Assembly (NCBI GenBank): GCA_937901485.1
Contig: CALGTT010000262.1
Coordinates: 1 to 5,836 of the forward strand
Source of the DNA: an uncultured Ruminococcus sp.
GTDB lineage: Bacteria > Bacillota > Clostridia > Oscillospirales > Ruminococcaceae
Reading direction: 5' to 3'
DNA length: 5,836 nt
Part shown: in pieces, positions 1-5,818 of the stretch
Numbering within the stretch: the first letter of the stretch is position 1
How the letters are laid out: every line of letters begins with the position of its first letter
Notes under the pieces: model-generated
The model's database searches: none
The model's input: only the letters and a program-made list of their open reading frames with translations
What the model was told of the DNA's origin: nothing
Made by a program: the position numbers and the translations under genes

Positions 1-70
1 GAGTGACGGGACTTGAACCCACGGCCTCTACCACCCCAAGGTAGCGCGCTACCAACTGCGCCACACCCAG
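1..70 (-). tRNA. tRNA-Pro (anticodon GGG), 3' end cut by window
   Basis: Read on the - strand, the 70 bases fold as a cloverleaf. The acceptor 5' arm is CTGGGTG, followed by TG, a GCGC/GCGC D-stem with an 8-base loop containing GG, and a CTACC/GGTAG anticodon stem. The anticodon loop is TTGGGGT, then come a 5-base variable loop and a TTCAAGT T-loop. The loop places GGG at positions 34-36, which reads proline CCC and CCU codons, and G37 follows as is usual for tRNA-Pro. The T-stem (GTGGG/CCCGT) has two G-T pairs at its outer end, and the acceptor has one G-T pair. About two acceptor bases and the discriminator lie beyond base 1, so whether CCA is encoded cannot be seen. Confidence 0.93.
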
Positions 71-106
71 ACATTGAAAGGGGTATCGGTGAAAATCACC
101 TTATAT

Positions 107-135
107 ACTATACCACATTTCCATCACTTTGTCAA
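107..135 (-). promoter_or_regulatory. promoter of the tRNA-Pro gene
   Basis: On the - strand there is a perfect TTGACA -35 box (130-135), a 17-base spacer and a TATAGT -10 box (107-112). Transcription should start near base 100, giving a leader of about 30 bases before the tRNA. This is close to the sigma-A consensus, as expected for a stable RNA gene. Confidence 0.82.
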
Positions 136-214
136 GCGGTTTTCTGATTATTGTATGTTTCATCAAATTTCAACACATCCCACTATGCATCTTGACTATG
201 CTTATTCACAAAAC

Positions 215-244
215 AATACCGGAGAAGCACCGTTCTCCGGTATT
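215..244 (-). terminator. terminator of the hydrolase-transporter operon
   Basis: A perfect 12-base-pair stem (215-226 with 233-244, core CCGGAGAA/TTCTCCGG) closes a 6-base loop. On the - strand it is followed by TTTT flanked by G, an interrupted T-run. It begins 10 bases after the transporter stop codon, so it most likely ends that operon. It also insulates the downstream tRNA. The + strand side carries TATTTTG, but no + strand gene leads into it, so termination in that direction has no obvious use. Confidence 0.82.
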
Positions 245-253
245 TTGTTCAGA

Positions 254-1624
254 TCACTTACGAAAGAAATTCCAGATGCCCACAACGAACAGGATCGCCA
301 CAATGACGGGCAGGATCACACTCATGTAGAAGCGCATCCATTTCTGTATCTTCAGACCCTTGCCGGTGTTTGCCTCGGCGGTGAATTTATCCCATCCCCA
401 GCCTTTTTTGCTCGTGCAGAACAGAATGAACGCCAGAGAGCCAAGCGGCAGGATCAGATTGCTCACGATGAAATCCTCCAGATCGAGCACGCTTGTCCCC
501 TCCCCGAACGGCTGAAAGCCGCTGAGCAGATTGAAGCCGAGCGCACAGGGCAGGGAGAGCAGGAACATCAGAATGCCGTTGATGAGACAGGATTTCTTTC
601 TGCTCCATCCGAACATGTCCATCGTGCAGGCGAGGATTCCCTCAAAGACGGTCAGCACCGTGGAGAGTGCCGCAAAGCTCATGAACACGAAGAACAGACT
701 GCCCCAGAGCCTTCCCAACGGGATATAGTTGAAGATATTCGGGAGCGTGATGAAGATCAGGGGCGGGCCGCTTCCAACCTCCACATCATAAGCAAAGCAC
801 GCCGGAAACATGATCAGACCGGAAGCAAGTGCCACAAAGGTGTCAAGCAGTGCCACATTGACCGCCTCGCCCATGAGCGCACGTTCCTTGTTAATGTAAC
901 TGCCGAAGATCGCCATCGCGCCCATGCCGAGGCTGAGTGTGAAGAATGCCTGATTCATCGCGGCTACGATGACATTGGCAATGCCCACATCCTTGACGCG
1001 CTCAATGCTCGGCAGGAGATAGAATGCAAGCCCCTCCTCACCGCCATCCATGAAAATGCTGTTGACGGCAAGCACGATCATAATCATTAAAAGCGCGATC
1101 ATCATAAACTTTGTGATCTTCTCCAGACCATTCTGCAAGCCGACAGCACAGACCGCAAAGCCGATCAGCACAGCAATGCCCATGTACAGCACCTGCATTC
1201 CGGCACTGCCGAGCATCGTGTTGAAATGCTGCTCCACGCCGCCGGCATCCAGCCCGACAAAATCGCCCTTTGCCATGTCCACAAAGTACCGCAGCATCCA
1301 GCCGCAGACAGTCGTGTAAAACATCATGAGGATGTAATTGCCGATAACTGCCGCGAGTCCGTGGAAATGCCACTTCGTCCCCTCCGGTTCCAGCTCCTGA
1401 TACATACGCGCCGGACTTTTCTGGCTGGCGCGTCCGAGAGAAAATTCCATCGTCATGACCGGGACTCCCAGAATGATCAGGAAAAACAGATAGATCAGCA
1501 CAAACAAGCCGCCGCCATTCTGCCCGACCATGTAGGGGAACTTCCAGACGTTGCCAATGCCGATCGCGCAACCCGCACTGAGCAGAATGAAGCCCAGACG
1601 GCTGCCCAAACGTTCTCTTTTCAT
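254..1624 (-). CDS. neurotransmitter:sodium symporter (NSS/SNF) family transporter
   Basis: 456 residues, a membrane protein predicted to import an amino acid or related amine together with Na+. Seen in sequence: the NSS signature at the broken first helix, residues 18-31 (GCAIGIGNVWKFPY, with Asn25 matching the Na1-site Asn27 of LeuT), then NGGG at 36-39. The helix-6 motif FFTLSLG is at 227-233, where Phe228, Thr229 and Ser231 match LeuT Phe253, Thr254 and Ser256. GSGPPLIFITLPNIF at 284-298 is the loop-4 motif. Ser321 and Thr322 in FAALSTVLTVFE of helix 8 fill the Na2-site Thr/Ser positions. Hydrophobic stretches give about 11 membrane helices, ending at 456 as in MhsT-like bacterial NSS rather than 12 as in LeuT. 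The ATG at 1624 is chosen because a strong ribosome site precedes it and family homology begins there; the in-frame extension to 1732 runs into the upstream gene. It is the second gene of an operon, 22 bases after the hydrolase. The substrate cannot be read from sequence; a hydrophobic or aromatic amino acid is a guess from family. Confidence 0.94.
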   Translation of the reverse strand: MKRERLGSRLGFILLSAGCAIGIGNVWKFPYMVGQNGGGLFVLIYLFFLIILGVPVMTMEFSLGRASQKSPARMYQELEPEGTKWHFHGLAAVIGNYILMMFYTTVCGWMLRYFVDMAKGDFVGLDAGGVEQHFNTMLGSAGMQVLYMGIAVLIGFAVCAVGLQNGLEKITKFMMIALLMIMIVLAVNSIFMDGGEEGLAFYLLPSIERVKDVGIANVIVAAMNQAFFTLSLGMGAMAIFGSYINKERALMGEAVNVALLDTFVALASGLIMFPACFAYDVEVGSGPPLIFITLPNIFNYIPLGRLWGSLFFVFMSFAALSTVLTVFEGILACTMDMFGWSRKKSCLINGILMFLLSLPCALGFNLLSGFQPFGEGTSVLDLEDFIVSNLILPLGSLAFILFCTSKKGWGWDKFTAEANTGKGLKIQKWMRFYMSVILPVIVAILFVVGIWNFFRK

Positions 1625-1628
1625 AGTA

Positions 1629-1636
1629 ACCTCCTT
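1629..1636 (-). promoter_or_regulatory. ribosome binding site fixing the transporter start
   Basis: AAGGAGGT on the - strand, complementary to the 16S rRNA tail, with 4 bases between it and the ATG at 1624. Its strength decides the start against the upstream in-frame extension, and it lies in the 22-base gap between the two operon genes. Confidence 0.88.
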
Positions 1637-1646
1637 GCTTTGGATG

Positions 1647-2402
1647 CTATGCCTGATGCATCCAATTTTCAACGATTTCCAGCCATTTTTCAGGACGATA
1701 CACAGCAATCTCACAATGCGCCCGTCCCTCACAGCAGAGGATCTCCAGCTCCGGAAGATGCTGCCGCAGCCGTTTTGCTGCCTTTGCAGAGATCATCTCA
1801 TTGCCCTTTGTGCCATGGAGAAACAGTACACGCGTTCCGGACGGCATGTCCGCTGTCAGCTCATAGCGGCAGACCGAGCGCAGGAGTGCGCAGATGGAAT
1901 CATCCGACATGCGGTCGGCGATCTTCAGGTAGCTTTCCAGATATTGCTCCGGCAGAAAATCGCGCTTAAACGCGGCAAGCGTCCTCGGATCACGCTGTCG
2001 GGACGCGCGGAGAATGCGGCGGTAATTCCAGATCATGCACACCTCCGCAATGCGCGGAATGCGCACAAGGGGTGCACCGTCAAGGATGAGATGATGCACG
2101 GGGATGCCGCTGGCTTTCCAGAAATGATAGGCGATCACACCGCCGAGCGAGATGCCGCAGACGGTATCGACCTGCCGGATGCACTGCGAGTCCAGATGGG
2201 CAGCGATCTTCTCCGCCTGCTGTTCGATCGAACGGAATTCACTGTTTTCCTCCTCAGTATGCGCATCAAGCGCGGCAGCGATCACATGGTAACTGCGGCT
2301 GAAATGCGCGATCTGCGTTTTCCAGATCTGCCAAGGTGTCAGCGTCCCGTGAATCAGCAGCAGAACGGGCGCGGACGGATGCCCGAAGCTGTGAAATTCC
2401 AT
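1647..2402 (-). CDS. alpha/beta hydrolase fold protein
   Basis: 251 residues with no signal peptide or membrane segment, so a cytoplasmic enzyme. Seen: a beta-strand then HGT at 18-20 (oxyanion-hole region, VLLLIHGTLTPW), the nucleophile elbow GISLGG at 83-88 with Ser85, and a C-terminal GRAHCEI at 226-232 with His229 as the expected catalytic histidine. The acid usually follows strand 6 as GxxD; here the segment reads HGTKGNEMIS (196-205), so Glu202 or Asn201 sits there and the acid is uncertain. A cap-like helical, Arg-rich region lies around 112-180. This is a generic hydrolase of ester, lactone, thioester or amide bonds, and the family does not fix a substrate. The ATG at 2402 is chosen over two longer in-frame starts because of its AAGGGAG site and because the promoter -10 box (2461-2466) puts the transcript start near 2454. 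It is the first gene of the operon with the NSS transporter. Confidence 0.88.
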   Translation of the reverse strand: MEFHSFGHPSAPVLLLIHGTLTPWQIWKTQIAHFSRSYHVIAAALDAHTEEENSEFRSIEQQAEKIAAHLDSQCIRQVDTVCGISLGGVIAYHFWKASGIPVHHLILDGAPLVRIPRIAEVCMIWNYRRILRASRQRDPRTLAAFKRDFLPEQYLESYLKIADRMSDDSICALLRSVCRYELTADMPSGTRVLFLHGTKGNEMISAKAAKRLRQHLPELEILCCEGRAHCEIAVYRPEKWLEIVENWMHQA

Positions 2403-2410
2403 ACATTTCT

Positions 2411-2417
2411 CTCCCTT
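2411..2417 (-). promoter_or_regulatory. ribosome binding site fixing the hydrolase start
   Basis: AAGGGAG on the - strand, 8 bases before the ATG at 2402. It has one mismatch to AAGGAGG, so it is moderate in strength. The upstream in-frame starts at 2462 and 2489 have no comparable site. Confidence 0.7.
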
Positions 2418-2460
2418 CCGATAAAGCCGGTCTGCGCGGCTGAAAATCACGCACTGATTC

Positions 2461-2489
2461 ATTATAGCACATCTTCCGCCGGATTGCAA
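2461..2489 (-). promoter_or_regulatory. promoter of the hydrolase-transporter operon
   Basis: On the - strand: TTGCAA -35 box (2484-2489), a 17-base spacer, and a perfect TATAAT -10 box (2461-2466) preceded by GTGC. Predicted start is near 2454, giving a leader of about 50 bases. The AT-rich repeat at 2513-2532 lies some 24 bases upstream of the -35 box, and could help RNA polymerase or bind a regulator. Confidence 0.8.
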
Positions 2490-2512
2490 GCAAAAAGGAC
2501 AAAGGAAGCATA

Positions 2513-2532
2513 TGTAAATTTATTGTAAATTT
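2513..2532. repeat. tandem 9-base repeat TGTAAATTT in divergent region
   Basis: TGTAAATTT occurs at 2513-2521 and again at 2524-2532, starts 11 bases apart, so both copies lie on nearly the same face of the helix. That spacing suits paired protein binding, but the stretch is AT-rich and two short copies could arise by chance. Closest promoter is the - strand one. Confidence 0.4.
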
Positions 2533-2586
2533 TGAATCCGATAGATACAGACTGTTTTCACGAATCTGCGTGATTACAGAACTCGC

Positions 2587-2606
2587 AAACGTTCGCGCGA
2601 ACGTTT
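2587..2606. promoter_or_regulatory. perfect 20-base palindrome, putative operator
   Basis: AAACGTTCGCGCGAACGTTT is its own reverse complement. It contains two AACGTT cores whose CG centres are 12 bases apart, and a third AACGTT core lies 65 bases further on in the + strand promoter. No T-run follows and there is no unpaired loop, so a protein-binding site is more likely than a terminator. Its centre lies about 86 bases before the predicted + strand start, a distance suited to an upstream operator or to DNA looping. It could bind a LacI-family or other dimeric or tetrameric regulator; which one is not visible here. Confidence 0.6.
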
Positions 2607-2647
2607 TCGCAATCTGCATTTTGTCCACCAAATCTACAAATATGGGG

Positions 2648-2681
2648 TTGCAATTTATTCAAAAAACGTTTACAATATAAT
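2648..2681 (+). promoter_or_regulatory. promoter of the xylanase-esterase gene
   Basis: TTGCAA -35 box (2648-2653), a 17-base spacer and a TACAAT -10 box (2671-2676), predicted start near 2683. A perfect TATAAT follows at 2676-2681, but it sits 22 bases from this -35 box, so it is either a second weaker choice or a promoter without a good -35 box. The leader is about 50 bases and ends in the AAGGAG site. The -35 hexamer is identical to that of the divergent operon. Confidence 0.72.
2661..2674. promoter_or_regulatory. LacI-type (possibly cre) operator overlapping the -10 box
   Basis: The segment reads AAAAAACGTTTACA, with the symmetric core AAACGTTT at 2664-2671 around a central CG. The right half matches the LacI-family form CGTTTACA fully; the left half is degenerate. 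It also matches a CcpA cre consensus except for the first TG. It covers the end of the promoter spacer and most of the TACAAT -10 box, so a bound repressor should block RNA polymerase. Repression lifted by xylan breakdown products, or catabolite repression, would both fit the gene product, but this is inference. Confidence 0.55.
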
Positions 2682-2720
2682 TGTACTACATCGGGAAAAG
2701 TACGTTACGAAACATAGGAT

Positions 2721-2726
2721 AAGGAG
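2721..2726 (+). promoter_or_regulatory. ribosome binding site fixing the xylanase start
   Basis: AAGGAG with 8 bases to the ATG at 2735. It overlaps the in-frame GTG at 2726, which therefore cannot be the start, and it is 14 bases from the next ATG at 2741, which is less well placed. Confidence 0.85.
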
Positions 2727-2734
2727 TGACTTCT

Positions 2735-5700
2735 ATGAGCATGAAAACATGGAAATCACTGTTTTCCGGCATCACAGCAGCTGCAATGATATTCTCCATG
2801 GCTGCGGTGCTCCCCCGTGAAGACAGTGCCGGTGCAGCGGAAACCTGCATCATCGACACCTCAAAGGAATACCAGTACATCCGCGGCTTCGGCGGTATCA
2901 ACCATCCGGAGTGGACGGGACAGGATCTGACAGAAGCCCAGAGGAAGACCGCTTTCGGCAATGGTGACAACCAGCTCGGCTTCACGGTGCTGCGTATCTT
3001 TGTCAACCCCGACAAGAACCAGTGGAGCAAGGCAGTGCCGACCGCAAAGGCAGCTTCACAGATGGGTGTTACCGTGTTCGCTTCCCCGTGGGAGCCGCCG
3101 GCTAACCTTGCAGAATCGGGCGGCAGCAACGGCAAGCTGCATCTGCCGAAATCCAATTATGGTGCATACGCAAAGCATCTGAACGATTTCGGTACATATA
3201 TGAAGAACAACGGCGTTGACCTGTATGCGATCTCCGTACAGAACGAGCCGGACTATGCGCATGACTGGACATACTGGTCATCGGATGAAACAACGGACTT
3301 CCTTGCCAATTACGGCGATCAGATCACGAGCACAAGACTGATGTCTCCGGAATCGTTCCAGTATTCTCCTGAGAACGCTTCGTGGATTTTAGGCGGCAAA
3401 GACGGTGGTAAGAAATACTATTCCAAGATCCTGAACAACCAGAAAGCAATGGCAAACTGCGACCTCTTTGGTACGCATTTCTATGGTACAACAAGAGATT
3501 GGATGAATTACCCTGCACTGGAAAGCTGCGGCAAGGAAATCTGGATGACCGAGGTCTATGTGCCCAACAGTGAACCCAATTCCAACGAACGCTGGCCGGA
3601 GGCTCTGGATGTTGCAGAAAACATCCACAATGGTCTGGTTGTTGGTAATATGAGTGCCTATGTATGGTGGTACATCCGCCGCAACTACGGCCCGATGAAC
3701 GAGGACGGTTCGATCAGTAAGCGCGGCTACATGATGGCGCACTTCTCCAAGTATGTACGTCCGGGCGATGTCCGCATTGCGGCAACCGAGTCCCCTGCGG
3801 ATAACGTGCTGATTTCCGCGTATAAGGGCAGCGACAATCAGGTTACGATCGTTGCCATCAACAAGGGCACAGAGGGCTATGCGCAGAACTTCAGCTTTGC
3901 AAGCGGCGCGATCACGGATGTTGACCGCTATCGTTCCGATGGCAGCTCCAACCTCGTGCTGACAGAGAATCTGGAAAATGATGGTACTGCATTCTGGGCA
4001 CAGCTTCCCGGACAGAGCGTAACGACCTTTGTTGTTACAATGAAGGACGGTACAATGGAACTGCCGGACAGCCCGTCGGATGGTCCGGGCACACCCTCTG
4101 CACCCGAGCCGAACAAGTACGGCTGGTACTATCAGGACGGCTTTGAGGGCGACACCTGCACATGGGAAAGCAGAGGCGCGGCAACGATCATGACCTCCGG
4201 CAGAACCGCGTATGTGGGCGATGAGTCCCTGCTGGTGCAGAACAGAGAATCCACATGGAACGGCGCATACAGAACACTCAATCCTCTTGCATTCGTACCG
4301 GGTAATGAATACAGCTTCAGCGCGAACGTGACCTATTTTGACGGTGAGCCGACCGAAACCTTCTATATGAAGCTCCAGTACACGGGCGCGGATGGTGAAG
4401 CACACTACTCCACCATTGCAGAAGTGACCGGTGTACAGGGTGAATGGGCACAGCTTGCCAACAAGAGCTACAAGATCCCTGAGGATGCGACCAATATGAT
4501 GCTCTACATCGAAACCGCAGAGAGCACCAACAACTTCTATATTGACGAAGCCATCGGCGCGATCAAGGATACCAGCATTGTCGGCGCAGGACAGCCCGAA
4601 ATTCCGCAGGCAACCGAGCCTCCGACGACCGAGCCTCCAACGATTGAACCTCCTGTCACAGATCAGTATACGCTCGGCGACGTTGATTGCAACGGCGTAA
4701 TTAACGGCTTTGACCTTGCCGCAGCGAAGAAGGGCAATGCCAAGGGCTTTTTTGATGAAATGGCAATGTTTGCAGCAGATGTCAACCAGAACGGCAAGGC
4801 AGATGATAATGACATCAAGCAGCTCTCCGATTATATCATGGGGAAAATCGTAAATTTTACTCCTGACAGTACAGCATCTGACAACGAAAGCCAGGCGGTA
4901 CTGTCCATGGCAGAATTCACAGCGAAATGTCAGCAGACGATGGTGGAGTTTGAACCCGCTGACGCGCGTCAGGAAAAGTCCGGCACACAGTACGGCACGA
5001 TCCAGAGCGGCACATATTACTCCAACACCTGCAAGAGAAACAAGCCCTACAACATCCTGCTGCCGGCAAACTACAACAAGAACAAGAAATATCCGGTGCT
5101 CTATGTGATGCACGGCTACTGGGAAAATCAGGACCGCATGATCATTCAGGGCAACGGCACGATGTACACAAGACAGATCATCGGCAATGCGATCGCTTCG
5201 GGCGAGGCAGAGGACATGATCGTGGTGTTCCCCTACATCTATTCGAGCGATTCGCAGGATGCCTGCTCCGGCATGGATGACTTCAACAACGCGGCATATG
5301 ACAACTTCATCAACGATCTGACAAAGGATCTGATGCCGCATATTGAGTCCACCTACAGCGTAAAGACCGGCAAGGACAACACTGCCATCACCGGCTTTTC
5401 GATGGGCGGCAGAGAGTCGCTCTATATCGGTATTGTCTGTAAGGATAAAATCGGATATATCGGAGCGGGCGCGCCGGCCCCCGGCATCTTCCCGACCAAG
5501 GATCAGTTCATGGATCATCCGGGCTGTATCAGCAAGGAGGAGATTCGGATTGACGCACCCTATCAGCCGTATGTACTGATGATTGCAGGCGGTACGAATG
5601 ACGGGATGGTGGGAAGCTATCCGGAACAGTATCATAATCTCTTTACGGAACATGGTACAGAGAATATCTATATTTCTGTACCGGGCGGCGGCCACGACAG

Positions 5701-5755
5701 CAGTACAGTCATTCCGCTGATGTATAACTTTATCCGGTGCCTGTTTCAGGCATAA
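2735..5755 (+). CDS. secreted cellulosomal GH30 glucuronoxylanase-CBM22-dockerin-CE1 esterase
   Basis: 1006 residues. Order: signal peptide 1 to about 35 (Lys4/Lys7, hydrophobic 9-26, cleavage near SAGAA); GH30 about 36-437; Pro/Ser/Gly linker 441-462; CBM22-like module 463-611 (STWNG at 506-510, FYIDE near its end); TEPP linker about 612-643; type I dockerin 646-708; CE1 esterase about 722-1006. GH30 shows SVQNEPDY with acid/base Glu171 and WMTEVY with nucleophile Glu273. WWYIRRNYGP at 311-320 carries Arg316, matching the Arg that grips the glucuronic acid side group in subfamily 8, so endo-cleavage of glucuronoxylan is expected. By my recollection this part resembles Bacillus XynC closely. 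The dockerin has two calcium loops (Asp649-Asp660 and Asp682-Asp693). CE1 shows HGYW (793-796), GFSMGG with Ser889, GTNDG with Asp956 and GGGHD with His987, as in the XynZ feruloyl esterase; acetylxylan esterase is the alternative. The protein should act outside the cell, attached to a cohesin scaffold. The ATG at 2735 follows AAGGAG. The gene is single, with its own promoter and terminator. Confidence 0.95.
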   Translation: MSMKTWKSLFSGITAAAMIFSMAAVLPREDSAGAAETCIIDTSKEYQYIRGFGGINHPEWTGQDLTEAQRKTAFGNGDNQLGFTVLRIFVNPDKNQWSKAVPTAKAASQMGVTVFASPWEPPANLAESGGSNGKLHLPKSNYGAYAKHLNDFGTYMKNNGVDLYAISVQNEPDYAHDWTYWSSDETTDFLANYGDQITSTRLMSPESFQYSPENASWILGGKDGGKKYYSKILNNQKAMANCDLFGTHFYGTTRDWMNYPALESCGKEIWMTEVYVPNSEPNSNERWPEALDVAENIHNGLVVGNMSAYVWWYIRRNYGPMNEDGSISKRGYMMAHFSKYVRPGDVRIAATESPADNVLISAYKGSDNQVTIVAINKGTEGYAQNFSFASGAITDVDRYRSDGSSNLVLTENLENDGTAFWAQLPGQSVTTFVVTMKDGTMELPDSPSDGPGTPSAPEPNKYGWYYQDGFEGDTCTWESRGAATIMTSGRTAYVGDESLLVQNRESTWNGAYRTLNPLAFVPGNEYSFSANVTYFDGEPTETFYMKLQYTGADGEAHYSTIAEVTGVQGEWAQLANKSYKIPEDATNMMLYIETAESTNNFYIDEAIGAIKDTSIVGAGQPEIPQATEPPTTEPPTIEPPVTDQYTLGDVDCNGVINGFDLAAAKKGNAKGFFDEMAMFAADVNQNGKADDNDIKQLSDYIMGKIVNFTPDSTASDNESQAVLSMAEFTAKCQQTMVEFEPADARQEKSGTQYGTIQSGTYYSNTCKRNKPYNILLPANYNKNKKYPVLYVMHGYWENQDRMIIQGNGTMYTRQIIGNAIASGEAEDMIVVFPYIYSSDSQDACSGMDDFNNAAYDNFINDLTKDLMPHIESTYSVKTGKDNTAITGFSMGGRESLYIGIVCKDKIGYIGAGAPAPGIFPTKDQFMDHPGCISKEEIRIDAPYQPYVLMIAGGTNDGMVGSYPEQYHNLFTEHGTENIYISVPGGGHDSSTVIPLMYNFIRCLFQA
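4613..4657 (+). repeat. in-frame TEPPT-type linker repeat
   Basis: Three 15-base units encode TEPPT, TEPPT and IEPPV (residues 627-641), a proline- and threonine-rich linker between the CBM22-like module and the dockerin. Such linkers are flexible, often glycosylated in secreted enzymes, and prone to change in repeat number. The DNA copies have diverged at third positions, so this is not a fresh duplication. Confidence 0.75.
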
Positions 5756-5778
5756 TGGATTACGTCCGGCATATTTTA

Positions 5779-5818
5779 TGCGGATCCCGAAACGAAAGAT
5801 TCGGGGTCTGCATTTTTT
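5779..5818 (+). terminator. terminator of the xylanase-esterase gene
   Basis: A 13-base-pair stem (5779-5791 with 5800-5812, two G-T pairs, core CCCGAA/TTCGGG) closes an 8-base A-rich loop and is followed by TTTTTT at 5813-5818. It starts 24 bases after the stop codon. No gene is visible in the last 18 bases of the window. Confidence 0.9.

Larger units (their letters stand above)
2403..2734. other. divergent intergenic region, 332 bases, no gene
   Basis: No supported coding sequence. It holds, left to right, the hydrolase ribosome site and leader (2403-2454), the - strand promoter (2461-2489) and an AT-rich stretch with the 9-base repeat TGTAAATTT at 2513-2521 and 2524-2532, whose starts are 11 bases apart. 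These are followed by a perfect 20-base palindrome (2587-2606), the + strand promoter with an overlapping LacI-type operator candidate (2648-2681), and a leader of about 50 bases ending in a ribosome site (2721-2726). About 50 bases between the repeat and the palindrome (2533-2586) show nothing I can assign. I see no riboswitch fold or leader-peptide attenuator. Confidence 0.8.

Noticed and set aside
74..1090. 338-codon + strand open frame opposite the transporter
   Set aside because: Its composition (very rich in His, Glu, Gln, Arg) is that of an antisense shadow of a hydrophobic protein, and it starts inside the tRNA leader with no ribosome site.
1625..1732. N-terminal extension of the transporter by 36 residues
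   Set aside because: The extension overlaps the end of the hydrolase gene, has no family similarity, and the strong ribosome site at 1629-1636 points to the ATG at 1624.
2403..2489. N-terminal extension of the hydrolase by up to 29 residues
   Set aside because: The longer starts lie at or upstream of the -10 box of the promoter, so they would not be on the transcript.
1551..2528. 325-codon + strand open frame opposite the hydrolase
   Set aside because: It spans the start of the transporter, the whole hydrolase gene and the operon promoter; it has no family motifs and is explained as a shadow.
2266..2631. 121-codon - strand open frame running from the divergent region into the hydrolase gene
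   Set aside because: It overlaps the hydrolase in another frame, crosses both the palindrome and the - strand promoter, and has no ribosome site before its ATG.
2683..2703. Possible leader hairpin GTACT/AGTAC in the xylanase 5' leader
   Set aside because: Only five base pairs with an 11-base loop, not followed by a T-run and not hiding the ribosome site; likely chance.
2726..2734. GTG at 2726 as an earlier start for the xylanase
   Set aside because: The GTG overlaps the AAGGAG ribosome site itself; the ATG at 2735 has proper 8-base spacing.
3389..5695. 768-codon open frame on the - strand, antisense to the xylanase gene
   Set aside because: It lies wholly inside a gene with clear domains, has no recognisable motif, signal or ribosome site, and is rich in Cys, His and Arg as expected from reading the complement of this codon usage.
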